Notes: generated from the sequence alone by a model not told the origin. Numbered from the stretch's first letter, positions 19,506 through 28,569 are shown. The stretch is 64,000 nucleotides of DNA from Fundicoccus_A sp052115865 (GCF_052115865.1 NZ_JBQKME010000003.1:124001-188000), one strand, 5' to 3'. Numbers and translations are program-made.

Positions 19506-20455
19506 TAAATAACAATACTAAATCAATACAACTAGCTGGCGAAACAGGTCGCTTAGATACAGTACTATCGCAAATTATTGATGAGAGCCGATCTAGTATT
19601 CAAAAGTTAATCAAAGACGGGCAAGTTTTAGTCAATAACAAAGTTGAAAAATCCAATTTCCAGTTAAAAGGTGATGAAATCATCAATTATGTGATACCGA
19701 CAGCTGAAATACTAGATGATGAAATTATTGAATTGCATGGGGAAGAAATTCCATTAAATATTGTTCATGAAGATAGTTATTTATTAGTGGTTAATAAACC
19801 GAAAAACATGGTCGTTCATCCCTCAAAAGGTCATCCCAATGGCACCTTAGTAAATGCCTTAATTTTTTATTTAGGAAAAAATAATTTGTCAAACGGCAGT
19901 CATATTTATCGTCCTGGAATCGTTCATCGGATTGATAAAGATACTTCTGGTTTAATTGTTATAGCAAAAGATAATCAAACGCATCAAAAATTAAGCGACC
20001 AGTTAATTAACCACAGTATGGCTAGAACATATGTTGCATTAGTCCACGGGGTTGTTAAAGTCGATGAAGGTACCATCGATGTTCCTTTGAAACGAGATAC
20101 TCATGACCGCTTACGTTGGTCAGCCCATATCGAGGGAAAAGAGGCTATTACTCATTTTAAAGTAGTTGAACGGTATGAGAATACCAGTTTAGTTGAGTTA
20201 AATCTAGAAACAGGCCGCACACATCAGATTAGAGTACACCTAGAATATATTGGTCATCCAATTGTGGGCGATCCTATTTATCAAAGGGGCGTTCAAAAAT
20301 CTACGAAAAATCCTTTGTCACTATTAGACAATGGGCAATGGCTACATGCTAAAAGTTTAAAATTCACACATCCGGACAGCCAAGAAATGGTACAATATAC
20401 GAGTGAATTACCTGAAGACATGTTAGCTATTATCGAAACAGCGGCGAAGTTATAA
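19502..20455 (+). CDS. RluA-family ribosomal large subunit pseudouridine synthase
   Basis: Isomerises uridine to pseudouridine in large-subunit rRNA. An S4 RNA-binding domain occupies about residues 10-75 (RLDTVLSQ, IQKLIKDGQVLVNN). The catalytic domain shows HRIDKDTSGLIVIAK with the catalytic Asp, and LETGRTHQIRVHLEYIGHP. The 317 aa length is standard for the RluD/YlyB group. The position directly after lspA matches ylyB of B. subtilis. The exact target uridines cannot be told from sequence. Confidence 0.94.
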   Translation: MINNNTKSIQLAGETGRLDTVLSQIIDESRSSIQKLIKDGQVLVNNKVEKSNFQLKGDEIINYVIPTAEILDDEIIELHGEEIPLNIVHEDSYLLVVNKPKNMVVHPSKGHPNGTLVNALIFYLGKNNLSNGSHIYRPGIVHRIDKDTSGLIVIAKDNQTHQKLSDQLINHSMARTYVALVHGVVKVDEGTIDVPLKRDTHDRLRWSAHIEGKEAITHFKVVERYENTSLVELNLETGRTHQIRVHLEYIGHPIVGDPIYQRGVQKSTKNPLSLLDNGQWLHAKSLKFTHPDSQEMVQYTSELPEDMLAIIETAAKL

Positions 20456-20468
20456 AGAAGGTGAATAA

Positions 20469-21197
20469 ATGTCGTCAAACGATAAAATTATTGATAAAAT
20501 TAAAAATTTATTATCATTAGCAGAAGATGGTAATAACGATGAAGAAAGTCAAACTGCCTTATTAATGGCACAAAAGCTGATGTTAAAATACAAAATTTCA
20601 CAAAATGACGTTAATGAACATGGTGAACAGAAAATTATTGTTAAATCACTGTCAGTATATAAGCGTCTATATTGGTGGGAGAAAATATTAGTGCGCATCA
20701 TTGCTGAAAATTTCCGCGTGATGTTTTATATCCAAAGTAATCGGCTGCCGCATCAAACAAGTATTCAACGGAAAATTGTATTAATGGGTTACCCTGAAGA
20801 TGTTGAATTAGCTTATGAAGTTTATCATTTAGCCAGTCAAGCAATGCGGTATCATGCAAGCCAACATCTAAAAGACTTAACAGATAAAAAATCCAATCAA
20901 AGAAATGATTCTAACCAAATCAGAAGAGCTTATTATCAAGGCTTTATGGACGGTTTAGATCAAAAATTTATCGACCAAAGAGCAGAAATGCAAGCTGAAA
21001 ATGATGAGTTTGCCTTAATGATGTTAACACCACAAGATGTTCAAGATGCTTTTCAAAAAGAGGTTAAAGGCTCTTTATCTTTTAAAATACCTGAATCCAA
21101 TAAAGAAAGTCTTTCTTATAGCGAAGGTTACTCAAAAGGGACATCAATATCATTAACGAATAAATATCTTGATACTTCTAATCAGGAAAAGAAGTAA
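20469..21197 (+). CDS. DUF2786 domain-containing protein
   Basis: 242-aa cytosolic protein with an N-terminal DUF2786 domain: KIKNLLSLAEDGNNDEESQT followed by ALLMAQKLMLKYKIS, the recurring signature of that family. The remainder (WWEKILVRIIAENFRV and a C-terminal helical, charged part) resembles the second domain commonly attached to DUF2786. Function is unknown; relatives occur in phages and chromosomes. AAGAAGGTGAATAA precedes ATG 20469. It lies 13 bases after the pseudouridine synthase and probably shares the lspA transcript. Confidence 0.78.
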   Translation: MSSNDKIIDKIKNLLSLAEDGNNDEESQTALLMAQKLMLKYKISQNDVNEHGEQKIIVKSLSVYKRLYWWEKILVRIIAENFRVMFYIQSNRLPHQTSIQRKIVLMGYPEDVELAYEVYHLASQAMRYHASQHLKDLTDKKSNQRNDSNQIRRAYYQGFMDGLDQKFIDQRAEMQAENDEFALMMLTPQDVQDAFQKEVKGSLSFKIPESNKESLSYSEGYSKGTSISLTNKYLDTSNQEKK

Positions 21198-21238
21198 ATA
21201 GTATTTTACCAAAATTATTTATTTTTAAAGGAGACACT

Positions 21239-22537
21239 ATGACAATTGAACGATATACACGACCAGAAATGCGCGATATTTGGTCGTTACAAACAAAATA
21301 TGACAGCTGGCTAGCCGTTGAGATTGAAGCTTGTCAAGCTTGGGCCAATTTAGGAGAAATTCCACAATCAGATGTGGACCTTATCCGTGAAAATGCAACT
21401 TTTACAGTTGAGCGCATTGAAGAATTAGAAGCTGAAACACGTCACGATGTTGTTGCTTTTACACGTTGTGTCAGCGAAAGTTTAGGTAATGAGAGTAAAT
21501 GGATTCACTATGGTTTAACCAGTACCGATGTAGTGGATACAGCATACGGCTATCAATTAAAACAAGTCAATACAATAATAAAAAATGATCTGAATCATCT
21601 GATTGAAGTAGTTGGAAAAAAAGCGATTGAACATAAATATACCATTCAAATTGGACGAACCCATGGTGTTCATGCAGAACCAACTACATTTGGCTTAAAA
21701 TTAGCAGGTTTTTATGCCGAACTTAAACGCCATCAAAAACGTTTTGCTCTAGCCAGTGAAGAAGTTGAAGCAGGAAAAATTTCCGGTGCGGTCGGGACTT
21801 TTGCTAATACACCGCCTGAAGTTGAGGCTTATGTTTGTGAAACGCTTGGAATTAGACCGCAAGATATTTCCACACAAGTTTTACCACGTGACTTGCATGC
21901 AAATTATATCGCAACCATGGCTTTAATTGCGACTTCAGTTGAACGTTTTGCGGCCGAAATTAGAGCCTTACAAAAATCAGAAACGCGTGAAGTGGAAGAA
22001 TTTTTTGCTGCTGGTCAAAAAGGGTCATCGGCTATGCCACATAAACGGAATCCCATTGGTAGTGAAAATGTGACAGGTCTCGCTCGGATTATACGAGGAT
22101 ATATGATTCCTGCTTATGAAAATGTGTCTTTGTGGCATGAAAGAGATATTTCACATTCTTCAGCTGAACGGATTATGTTACCCGACATCACAACTCTATT
22201 AAATTACCAATTAAACCGCTTTGCGAAAATTATTGATGAGCTAACTGTATTGCCAGAAAATATGCTCGCTAATATGGATAAAACATTTGGACTTATTTAT
22301 TCACAAAGAGTAATGCTAAAATTAATCGATAAAGGCTTAACTAGAGAATCAGCTTATGATTCGGTTCAGCCACTCACAAAAATTGCCTGGGATGAACAAA
22401 AGTCATTTATTGATTTAGTGCATGCGGATGAAAGTATTAATACTATTTTATCCAAAGAGGAATTAGATGAATTATTTGATCCGATGTATCATTTAAAAAA
22501 TGTGGATACCATTTTTAAACGTGTAGGTTTAGAATAA
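21239..22537 (+). CDS. purB: adenylosuccinate lyase
   Basis: Catalyses two steps of purine synthesis: SAICAR to AICAR plus fumarate, and adenylosuccinate to AMP plus fumarate. Fumarase/aspartase superfamily hallmarks are present: TSTDVVDTA, GRTHGVHAEPT with a catalytic His, and the signature loop GSSAMPHKRNP with the catalytic Ser. The 432 aa length is normal. AAAGGAGACACT precedes ATG 21239. It stands apart from other pur genes and has its own terminator downstream. Confidence 0.97.
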   Translation: MTIERYTRPEMRDIWSLQTKYDSWLAVEIEACQAWANLGEIPQSDVDLIRENATFTVERIEELEAETRHDVVAFTRCVSESLGNESKWIHYGLTSTDVVDTAYGYQLKQVNTIIKNDLNHLIEVVGKKAIEHKYTIQIGRTHGVHAEPTTFGLKLAGFYAELKRHQKRFALASEEVEAGKISGAVGTFANTPPEVEAYVCETLGIRPQDISTQVLPRDLHANYIATMALIATSVERFAAEIRALQKSETREVEEFFAAGQKGSSAMPHKRNPIGSENVTGLARIIRGYMIPAYENVSLWHERDISHSSAERIMLPDITTLLNYQLNRFAKIIDELTVLPENMLANMDKTFGLIYSQRVMLKLIDKGLTRESAYDSVQPLTKIAWDEQKSFIDLVHADESINTILSKEELDELFDPMYHLKNVDTIFKRVGLE

Positions 22538-22544
22538 ATATGCT

Positions 22545-22589
22545 AAAAGTACTTTTAAAGATCTTATTATCTTGAAAGTACTTTTTTAT
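22545..22589 (+). terminator. terminator after purB
   Basis: AAAAGTACTTT (22545-22555) pairs with AAAGTACTTTT (22575-22585), with a further AAGATCTTATTATCTT region inside, and ends in a T run. Confidence 0.8.
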
Positions 22590-22687
22590 ATTTTATAGAT
22601 ATATGATTTTATTAATGATAAATTTGTCATTTCAATAAATATCTGTCATATTATAAGTATCATACACTTTAGGAGTTGGTATAAAAG

Positions 22688-24196
22688 ATGATTGAATCAA
22701 TAAGTGTTAATCAAGTTTTAGATGAATTAATCGAATTGTATAATGATGTTGAACACACAGGACTTCAATATTTTAAACATTGGGAAAAGCATATTGAACT
22801 AGAGTCCTTTTTAGAAAGTGCTAAAAACTTTAGTTACTATTTAGCATTACGCAATCATGATATTCGCAAAATTCAGGAACAATTGGTACCTTTAGGTTTA
22901 TCATCCTTAGGAAGACTTGAGTCTAAAACGATGAGCAGCTTGGAAGCAGTGATATTTAATTTATCGCTATTAGCAAATAGAGAAACAGACATTAGTTTTC
23001 CTAGCAATGAGTCTTTTGTGGTGGGGGAGAAGCAGTTACATGAAAATATTGAACACCATTTTGGGGTAGAACCTAATAATCGTCATGGCCGTATTATGGT
23101 AACCATGCCGACTGAAGCTGCGTATGATCGCGAATATGTCCGTTCCTTGATTGAAGCGGGGATGAATGTGGCGCGAATTAATTGTGCCCATGATACCGAA
23201 GAAGAATGGTCGCAAATGATTGAAATAATACGTGAAGCGGCAGACGAACTTAATCAAGAAGTTAAAATTATGCTTGATATTGCTGGACCAAAAATTAGGA
23301 CAGATTGGATTTTTACACGTTTAAAAAATCCTAAATTAAGAGTGGATGATCGTTTGATTTTGACCAGTGACTATAATCAATTACCTGAAATGAATGAAGC
23401 CAATGTCGTCGCTGGTTTTGATGTTGAAGAAATTATCCAAGCAGTCAAAGTCAATGACCCTGTATTAATTGATGATGGCTCAATAGAAACAGTGGTTGAA
23501 AAAGTGGATGAACATGCTATTCATCTTTTAGTGACCAAAGTGAAAGGAAAATCAGTCCGCTTAAAAGCTGAAAAAGGCCTTAATTTTCCAAAAACGCAAT
23601 TCGAAGTCAATATCTTATCAGATAAAGACCGCAATGATATTAAATTTGCCAGTGCTCACGCAGATATTATTGCATGCTCTTTTGTACGTCATGGTCAAGA
23701 TATCATTGAAATCCAAAATGAATTGAAAAAGCATTTAGGAGATAAGGCTAATGAAAAAGCGCTTTTGGCTAAAATTGAAACCGTCCAAGCCATTGAAAAT
23801 CTTCCTGAAATTATTATGACAGCTTCAAGTAAAAATCCATTTAGTATCATGATTGCGCGGGGTGACCTTGCGGTTGAAAGTGGTTATATTCATCTGACTG
23901 AATTGCAACACGAAATTTTATGGTTATGTGAAGCGGCCAGTATTCCTGTTGTTTGGGGTACAGAAGTGCTAGCCAATATGATCAACAAAGGTATTCCAAC
24001 ACGTTCTGAGTTAACAGATGCGGCTGAATCTGCACGAGCCGATTGTGTTATGTTAAATAAAGGTGATTTTGTGATTGAAGCGATCGATATGCTCGACCAG
24101 ATTCTGGAGAAAATGCAAGAACATCTTTATAAGAAGACCTCAAAATTAAGAGCATTAAATATCGCCAAAATGAAAGGCATAGAAATCGAAAAGTAA
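22688..24196 (+). CDS. pyruvate-kinase-like protein with N-terminal helical extension
   Basis: 502-aa protein whose residues from about 125 onward align by motif with the pyruvate kinase barrel: GRIMVTMPTEAAYD, MNVARINCAHDTEEEW, LDIAGPKIRTD, a B-domain-like segment with VNDPVLIDDG, AKIETVQAIENL (substrate Lys/Glu region), IARGDLAVE and RSELTDAAESARADCVMLNKG. The first 120 residues are a helical domain not found in canonical PykA, and the C-terminal allosteric domain is missing. It is therefore a PK-family paralogue; whether it makes pyruvate is unknown. GGAGTTGGTATAAAAG lies before ATG 22688. Flanked by terminators, so monocistronic. Confidence 0.78.
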   Translation: MIESISVNQVLDELIELYNDVEHTGLQYFKHWEKHIELESFLESAKNFSYYLALRNHDIRKIQEQLVPLGLSSLGRLESKTMSSLEAVIFNLSLLANRETDISFPSNESFVVGEKQLHENIEHHFGVEPNNRHGRIMVTMPTEAAYDREYVRSLIEAGMNVARINCAHDTEEEWSQMIEIIREAADELNQEVKIMLDIAGPKIRTDWIFTRLKNPKLRVDDRLILTSDYNQLPEMNEANVVAGFDVEEIIQAVKVNDPVLIDDGSIETVVEKVDEHAIHLLVTKVKGKSVRLKAEKGLNFPKTQFEVNILSDKDRNDIKFASAHADIIACSFVRHGQDIIEIQNELKKHLGDKANEKALLAKIETVQAIENLPEIIMTASSKNPFSIMIARGDLAVESGYIHLTELQHEILWLCEAASIPVVWGTEVLANMINKGIPTRSELTDAAESARADCVMLNKGDFVIEAIDMLDQILEKMQEHLYKKTSKLRALNIAKMKGIEIEK

Positions 24197-24220
24197 ATCT
24201 GTGCTAAATATCAAAAACAT

Positions 24221-24269
24221 CCACTCTAACAATTGTTTGTACTGTCGTTAGGGTGGGGGTTGTTTTTTT
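24221..24269 (+). terminator. terminator after the PK-like gene
   Basis: CCACTCTAAC (24221-24230) pairs with GTTAGGGTGG (24247-24256, one G-T pair), followed by GGGTTG and a seven-T run. Confidence 0.88.
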
Positions 24270-24370
24270 GTATAGTGAGATTAGCTAAACAGACAAATCA
24301 ACGCTCTTGAATAATCTATTTAGGTCCTAAACTTACAGTTAAAAGACCTGACAGTTGAGGAACCCAGACT

Positions 24371-24575
24371 GATTAGACGAATAACAGGCAACTTTTCGTC
24401 TGATCTAGGGTTGATCTGACGAATAACAGGCAACTTTTCGTCTGATCCAGGATTGATCTGACGAATAACAGGCGACTTTTCGTCTGAACCAAGGCTAATC
24501 AGACGAATAATAAGCAAGGTTTCGTCTGATCCAGTGCTATTCTGACACAAAATAGACATTTATACGTCAGAAGCT
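24371..24575. repeat. 42-bp tandem palindromic repeat, five units
   Basis: GACGAATAAC-like starts recur at 24376, 24418, 24460, 24502 and (degenerate) 24544, an exact 42-bp period. Each unit contains an inverted repeat, TCTGACGAA ... TTCGTCTGA, so each can form a hairpin. Units 1-4 are nearly identical; unit 5 is diverged but still palindromic (TCTGAC ... GTCAGA). Because 42 is a multiple of 3, the minus strand stays open as a 14-residue protein repeat (SDEKLPVIRQINPG), but it lacks a convincing start and ribosome site, so I treat it as non-coding. It sits between two converging genes. Confidence 0.85.
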
Positions 24576-24698
24576 CAACTTATTCAATTTACACAATTTT
24601 ATGGACTTGACTCGAATCAAGCTACCCCAACTGTCTATTTAGCCCCTAAACTGACAAACCAAGGCAACCAAACTGCCTAATCAGCACTCAAACACTCA

Positions 24699-25274
24699 CT
24701 AATCCTGGACAGCCGAACTAAATTCAAACGGTAACTTTGAAGCTTCGTTTTTCAAATAATCTTCGGCAAAATGACTATCGGCAATCCATTGAAAGACGGC
24801 AGACTCAGGAATGAAGACTGGCATACGATGATGAATTGATTGAATTTCAGGAATAGCATCTTGTGTTAGAATAATCGACTCGAAGTTATCATCTTGTCGG
24901 CGGAAAAAGCCGGCAGCATAAATTATTTCATCAGTGTGGATAAAATGCTTTTGTTTATTTTTATCCCATTCATAATAGCCGCTCATAGGAAATACGCAGC
25001 GGTATTTATTAAAAGGGTCTTTAAAGGTTGGTTTTTCAGTGACGGTTTCAGCACGTGCATTAATGAGGAGTTGCTTGTTGCGTGGGTTGCTGAACCCCCA
25101 CTTGGTGTAGCCGGGGCTGACCGTTTTTTCTTTGTTGAAGCCAAGGGTTAAAATTGTACTGGAAGGAAAAACTTCTTCGGTCGCAATGTTTTGGTCAGGA
25201 AATTTTTCTCTCACAATATCTAAAAACTCTTTCACTTTGTCATGATAGGCATCTAAATAAAATCGACCACACAT
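24699..25274 (-). CDS. SOS response-associated peptidase family protein (SRAP/YedK)
   Basis: SRAP domain protein that forms a DNA-protein crosslink with abasic sites in single-stranded DNA through Cys2. The start is placed at the ATG ending at 25274 so that Cys2 follows Met directly (MCGRFY), with AAGGAGAGTTGAT upstream; a start further upstream would abolish the function. Other active-site residues are present: the Asn of LLINARAETV, Glu of GYYEWDK and His of HHRMPV. The 191 aa length is slightly short but complete. Single gene, convergent with the 42-bp repeats. Confidence 0.92.
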   Translation of the reverse strand: MCGRFYLDAYHDKVKEFLDIVREKFPDQNIATEEVFPSSTILTLGFNKEKTVSPGYTKWGFSNPRNKQLLINARAETVTEKPTFKDPFNKYRCVFPMSGYYEWDKNKQKHFIHTDEIIYAAGFFRRQDDNFESIILTQDAIPEIQSIHHRMPVFIPESAVFQWIADSHFAEDYLKNEASKLPFEFSSAVQD

Positions 25275-25422
25275 ATCAACTCTCCTTTTCACAAGCGTTT
25301 TCATTGATGTTCTTTATAGCTTTAGGTATATTTATTATATAGAGAAGGCAATTATCAAGCAATGAAAAGAGGCTAGCCAAAAGCAAATTGGTGTAGTCTT
25401 TTTCCATTAGAAAGGAAGGAAT

Positions 25423-25704
25423 ATGGCGGTTGTTGTCTGTGAAATTCAGTATAGCATTCATGATAGTTTTTCACTAAAAGATAAGCGGCAGACGGTGAAA
25501 AGCATCATTGATCGTATGCGAAATAAATATCATATCGCAATTTCTGAAGTAGATGATCTGGATATGCATAATAAAACAACCATTGAGATGGCTTGTGTGT
25601 CGAATAGTCGTCAATTGGCACGGTCGATTTTAGATAAAGTGCAAGCAGAGATTGAATCGCTCTATTCGGTGGATGTCTTAAGTAGCTATTGGGATGAATT
25701 ATAG
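25423..25704 (+). CDS. DUF503 (YlxP-like) protein
   Basis: 93-aa protein with the compact DUF503 ferredoxin-like fold: VVVCEIQYSIHDSFSLKDKR at the start and a hydrophobic C-terminal strand. In B. subtilis the homologue ylxP lies by the infB-rbfA genes, but here it is detached from them. Function is uncertain, with ribosome association suggested for relatives. GAAAGGAAGGAAT precedes ATG 25423. Confidence 0.8.
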   Translation: MAVVVCEIQYSIHDSFSLKDKRQTVKSIIDRMRNKYHIAISEVDDLDMHNKTTIEMACVSNSRQLARSILDKVQAEIESLYSVDVLSSYWDEL

Positions 25705-25721
25705 AAAGAGGGCGGATATGA

Positions 25722-26168
25722 ATGACAAAAAAAGTTTATACTGTATTTTGGGAAAATAAATTAAACGGTGAATTGAAGCAACATGGGACGTTTAAATCCT
25801 ATGATGATGCTGTTTCTGCCATAAAAGCATGGTGGGAATTGCATGAATATCAACCTGAAAAATTTAAAGAAAAGCCTAATGGGCAAGTTACAAGAATTGA
25901 ATATGGGCATCGTGATTACATTTATAAAATTGTTGAACGGGAGATTGAAGAGCAATTACCTAAAACTACTTATAGGCAAATGAAACAAGGTCAAATTGAT
26001 GATTAAAGAAAAAAATATAATTTATCGAAAAATGATGGATTTTTATTTGATGAGTTGCCTGAACCTAGAAGGGATCGAATTATCGTAGCCATGGGCGATA
26101 TTAATGCTGCAAGAAGTTATACTTATGATAATAAAGGGAAACCTATTACTAAATTTGTTAACATTTAA
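25722..26168 (+). pseudogene. unknown gene split by an in-frame TAA
   Basis: The first part (25722-26006, 94 aa) starts with ATG behind GAGGGCGGATATGA and is not recognised; it is rich in aromatic and charged residues (FWENKLNGELKQHG, WWELHEY). The reading frame stays open in the same phase after the TAA at 26004-26006 for another 53 codons to the TAA at 26166, with protein-like content (LPEPRRDRIIVAMGDINAAR). The junction reads IDD-stop-RKKYNL, as if one codon in a helix (for example TTA to TAA) mutated. The intact product would be about 148 aa. If the stop is real, the 94-aa product may still be made. No function can be proposed. Confidence 0.6.
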
Positions 26169-26256
26169 CAATATACACCGGAAAATAATCATTTGATTGA
26201 TATTATTATTTTCTATGGTACAATCAAATATGGATTATGATTACGAAGGAGATATT

Positions 26257-26628
26257 ATGGACACTCTATTTGGTTTTGTCGAGCATTCTTTTGCGCCACT
26301 AGTTATTCATTTCTTGGAAATTACAGGTATTATAATTATCGCTTATGGTAGTATTAAAGCTATCTGGTTCTTTATTTTAAGTAAGTTTGACTTAAATAAT
26401 CATGCGGTTAAGCTAACACTTGGAGAAGCGATGTCTTTAGCTCTGGAATTTAAACTTGGGGCAGAGATCATTAAAACCGTAATAGTTCGAGACTTGAATG
26501 AGTTATTTATTTTAGGTTTCGTTGTCGTACTCAGAATTGTTCTGACCTTTGTGATTCACTGGGAAATCGATGCTTTCAATATTGAAGAAGATAGACAAAA
26601 AATCGAACAAAATCGTCAAAACAATTAA
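26257..26628 (+). CDS. DUF1622 family membrane protein
   Basis: 123-aa integral membrane protein with three hydrophobic segments and the DUF1622 features: a LTLGEAMSLALEFKLGAEI helix followed by IKTVIVRDLNELFILGFVVVLR. Function unknown. ATG 26257 is selected because GAAGGAGATATT precedes it; an upstream in-frame start at 26197 has no ribosome site. The C-terminus is a short charged tail. A hairpin terminator follows. Confidence 0.82.
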   Translation: MDTLFGFVEHSFAPLVIHFLEITGIIIIAYGSIKAIWFFILSKFDLNNHAVKLTLGEAMSLALEFKLGAEIIKTVIVRDLNELFILGFVVVLRIVLTFVIHWEIDAFNIEEDRQKIEQNRQNN

Positions 26629-26643
26629 TAAAAACATTTCACT

Positions 26644-26678
26644 AGCAGTAGATGGTTTCCATTTACTGCTTTCATTTT
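26644..26678 (+). terminator. terminator after the DUF1622 gene
   Basis: 12-bp stem AGCAGTAGATGG / CCATTTACTGCT with a TTT loop, followed by T-rich sequence. Confidence 0.7.
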
Positions 26679-26698
26679 ATCAATAATAGGTGAGAGCG

Positions 26699-27310
26699 AT
26701 GTTTTATAATAAAATTAGAGATAAAAAATTAGGAATACATACTACTGGAGTCAATCGATTATCAGCTAAAGACTACCCTGAAAATTTCCAAACGGAATCA
26801 ACCGATTATTATGTGTTAGATGAATTATTTAAAAAGTATGCTTTGAGGACAACCGGTCGTTTTATTGATTTTGGATGTGGCAAAGGACGTGTCTTGTTTT
26901 ATTTGCATCACCAATTTAATCAGCGTGTTGTAGGCATTGAGCTCAATCCAACCAGCTTTTCTGAATTAAACGAAAACCTAAAAAACTATTCAAATAAATA
27001 TCCCCATTCTGAACAAGACTTCACCATTTACCAAGGTTATGCGGAAGAGTATCAAATTCAAGCTGAGGATACGATTTTTTATTTCTTTAATCCTTTTTCA
27101 TTAAGAATTGTAAAGAAAATTTTTGAAAATATTCTCGATTCTATTTGTGAAGATCCTCGTGAAATCGAAATAATTTTCTATTATCCTAATCAAGCACTGA
27201 TTAATCTAATTGACCAACTGCCACAAATTCAATTATTTGAATCGATACAAATCGAAGGAACAAGAGACAAAAATGACATTGTTAATATCTATCATGCAGT
27301 GATTGACTAG
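26699..27310 (+). CDS. class I SAM-dependent methyltransferase
   Basis: 203-aa cytosolic protein with a Rossmann-type SAM-binding core: motif I RFIDFGCGKGRVL near residue 60, an acidic residue ending strand 2 (VVGIELNPTSF), and a motif IV-like FYFFNPFSLR. The substrate is not evident. ATG 26699 is taken because AGGTGAGAGCG precedes it; a GTG three codons upstream overlaps that site. It has no close operon partners. Confidence 0.78.
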   Translation: MFYNKIRDKKLGIHTTGVNRLSAKDYPENFQTESTDYYVLDELFKKYALRTTGRFIDFGCGKGRVLFYLHHQFNQRVVGIELNPTSFSELNENLKNYSNKYPHSEQDFTIYQGYAEEYQIQAEDTIFYFFNPFSLRIVKKIFENILDSICEDPREIEIIFYYPNQALINLIDQLPQIQLFESIQIEGTRDKNDIVNIYHAVID

Positions 27311-27549
27311 TTTTATAGCTGATATTTATTTTTTATTTTTTAATATACTTATATCATTTTATAATCAAATATGATGTTGAATGATGATTAATGTGCATGA
27401 TGGCTGGATTATAGCTATTAATAAATAATATTATTCGCTGGTTGGAAGAGCGTTTAATTTAAACTTTGAAAATCTTCATGCTACACTTCTTATAATTCAA
27501 TCGATAAACTTTTACGATTGAAATTACTAAGAGAGGAAGTTTTTAAGTT

Positions 27550-28476
27550 ATGAAAAACAAAAAATTATTAACTCTATTAAGTGGTGCAGTCTTATTAAGC
27601 CAATTAGCGGCTTTCCCAATTGCTGCACAAGAAGATGAATCAGAAGAAGTAACAACAGAAGAATCTGTAAGTGAAGAAGTAACAGAAGAATCTGAAGCTG
27701 TTGAAACAGAGACTGAGTCTGAAGCAACTGAAGAAACAGAACCAACGGATCTTTTCGCTATTGGTGAAGACAATCCATTTACTGAAGAAGAATTAACTGA
27801 AAAAATTGTATTATTGAAAGATGTCCCTGAAGAAAACTTATATTCATATGAAGAAGTATCAACGATTTCTAATGATTTAATTTTAGCAATGCGTGATGCT
27901 GCTACAAACGGTGAAAAAATCACCCTTGAGCAATTCAATGAATTTGTGGGCGAAAATGCTGCTTCAGAAGTGTCTGAAACAGGAAGCAGTGAATTCCATC
28001 GCTATATCTCTGCTGAACCATTAAATGTAACAACATTGACAATTCAATTTTATGATGAAGGTAATGGTATGGAATTAGCTAACTTAGAAATTGAACACCA
28101 TATTCCTTCAAACTATGAACCATTAGATATTACTGAAGAAGAAGTTGTTGAATTATCGAGTGTAGATGGTTTCGATTCGCAACTTGTTGAAAGATTAGGT
28201 TTACCTGTTTTACAACAATTTGTTCACTTATCTGATGGTGTTGTAACAACTTACACTTGGAGAGATGAAGAAGCTACGGAAGACGGAACGTTAGAAGAAT
28301 TAGTGGTTAAGGTTAACCCAGAATTACGTTTTGATTCATATGAAATTACTTTCGTTGGTGAAGAAGCTACCGAAGAAACAGAAAGTACAGATGATACAAC
28401 AGAAGAATCTACTGATGCTACTGAATCAACAGAAGAAACGGTTGAAGAAGAGAGCACAGAAGAATCTGCTGAATAA
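27550..28476 (+). CDS. secreted acidic protein of unknown function
   Basis: 308-aa exported protein. The signal peptide is residues 1 to about 26 with a signal peptidase I site at AIAA followed by Gln. A Glu/Thr/Ser-rich low-complexity stretch covers about 27-64, a folded-looking region about 65-265, and a second Glu/Thr/Asp/Ser-rich tail follows to the end. No lipobox Cys, LPxTG sorting signal or C-terminal membrane anchor is seen, so it is probably released or held by charge. I do not recognise the central region. GAGAGGAAGTTTTTAAGTT lies upstream and TTGAAA/TATAAT at 27466/27491 (19-bp spacing) is a possible promoter. A strong terminator follows. Confidence 0.7.
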   Translation: MKNKKLLTLLSGAVLLSQLAAFPIAAQEDESEEVTTEESVSEEVTEESEAVETETESEATEETEPTDLFAIGEDNPFTEEELTEKIVLLKDVPEENLYSYEEVSTISNDLILAMRDAATNGEKITLEQFNEFVGENAASEVSETGSSEFHRYISAEPLNVTTLTIQFYDEGNGMELANLEIEHHIPSNYEPLDITEEEVVELSSVDGFDSQLVERLGLPVLQQFVHLSDGVVTTYTWRDEEATEDGTLEELVVKVNPELRFDSYEITFVGEEATEETESTDDTTEESTDATESTEETVEEESTEESAE

Positions 28477-28496
28477 TTTTATAGCCTTTCCTTTCG

Positions 28497-28528
28497 ATCT
28501 ACCCAAATTTTGTTTGGGTAGATTTTTT
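28497..28528 (+). terminator. terminator after the acidic secreted protein gene
   Basis: 11-bp perfect stem ATCTACCCAAA / TTTGGGTAGAT with a TTTTG loop and a T run. Confidence 0.93.
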
Positions 28529-28569
28529 ATTTGATTTTGCTAGTTTGGCAATTTATTTACACTTTAAGG

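Noticed and set aside
24320..24559. 79-aa minus-strand frame over the 42-bp repeats
   Set aside because: The openness follows from the 42-bp period and lack of stops in the unit. There is no credible ribosome site and the start lies within the repeat array.
24371..24575. Possible CRISPR array
   Set aside because: There are no unique spacers: the whole 42-bp unit repeats, and no cas genes are near.
27548..27938. Minus-strand Ser/Leu-rich frames across the acidic secreted protein gene
   Set aside because: They mirror the Glu/Thr/Ser-rich repeats of the plus-strand gene and have no ribosome site.
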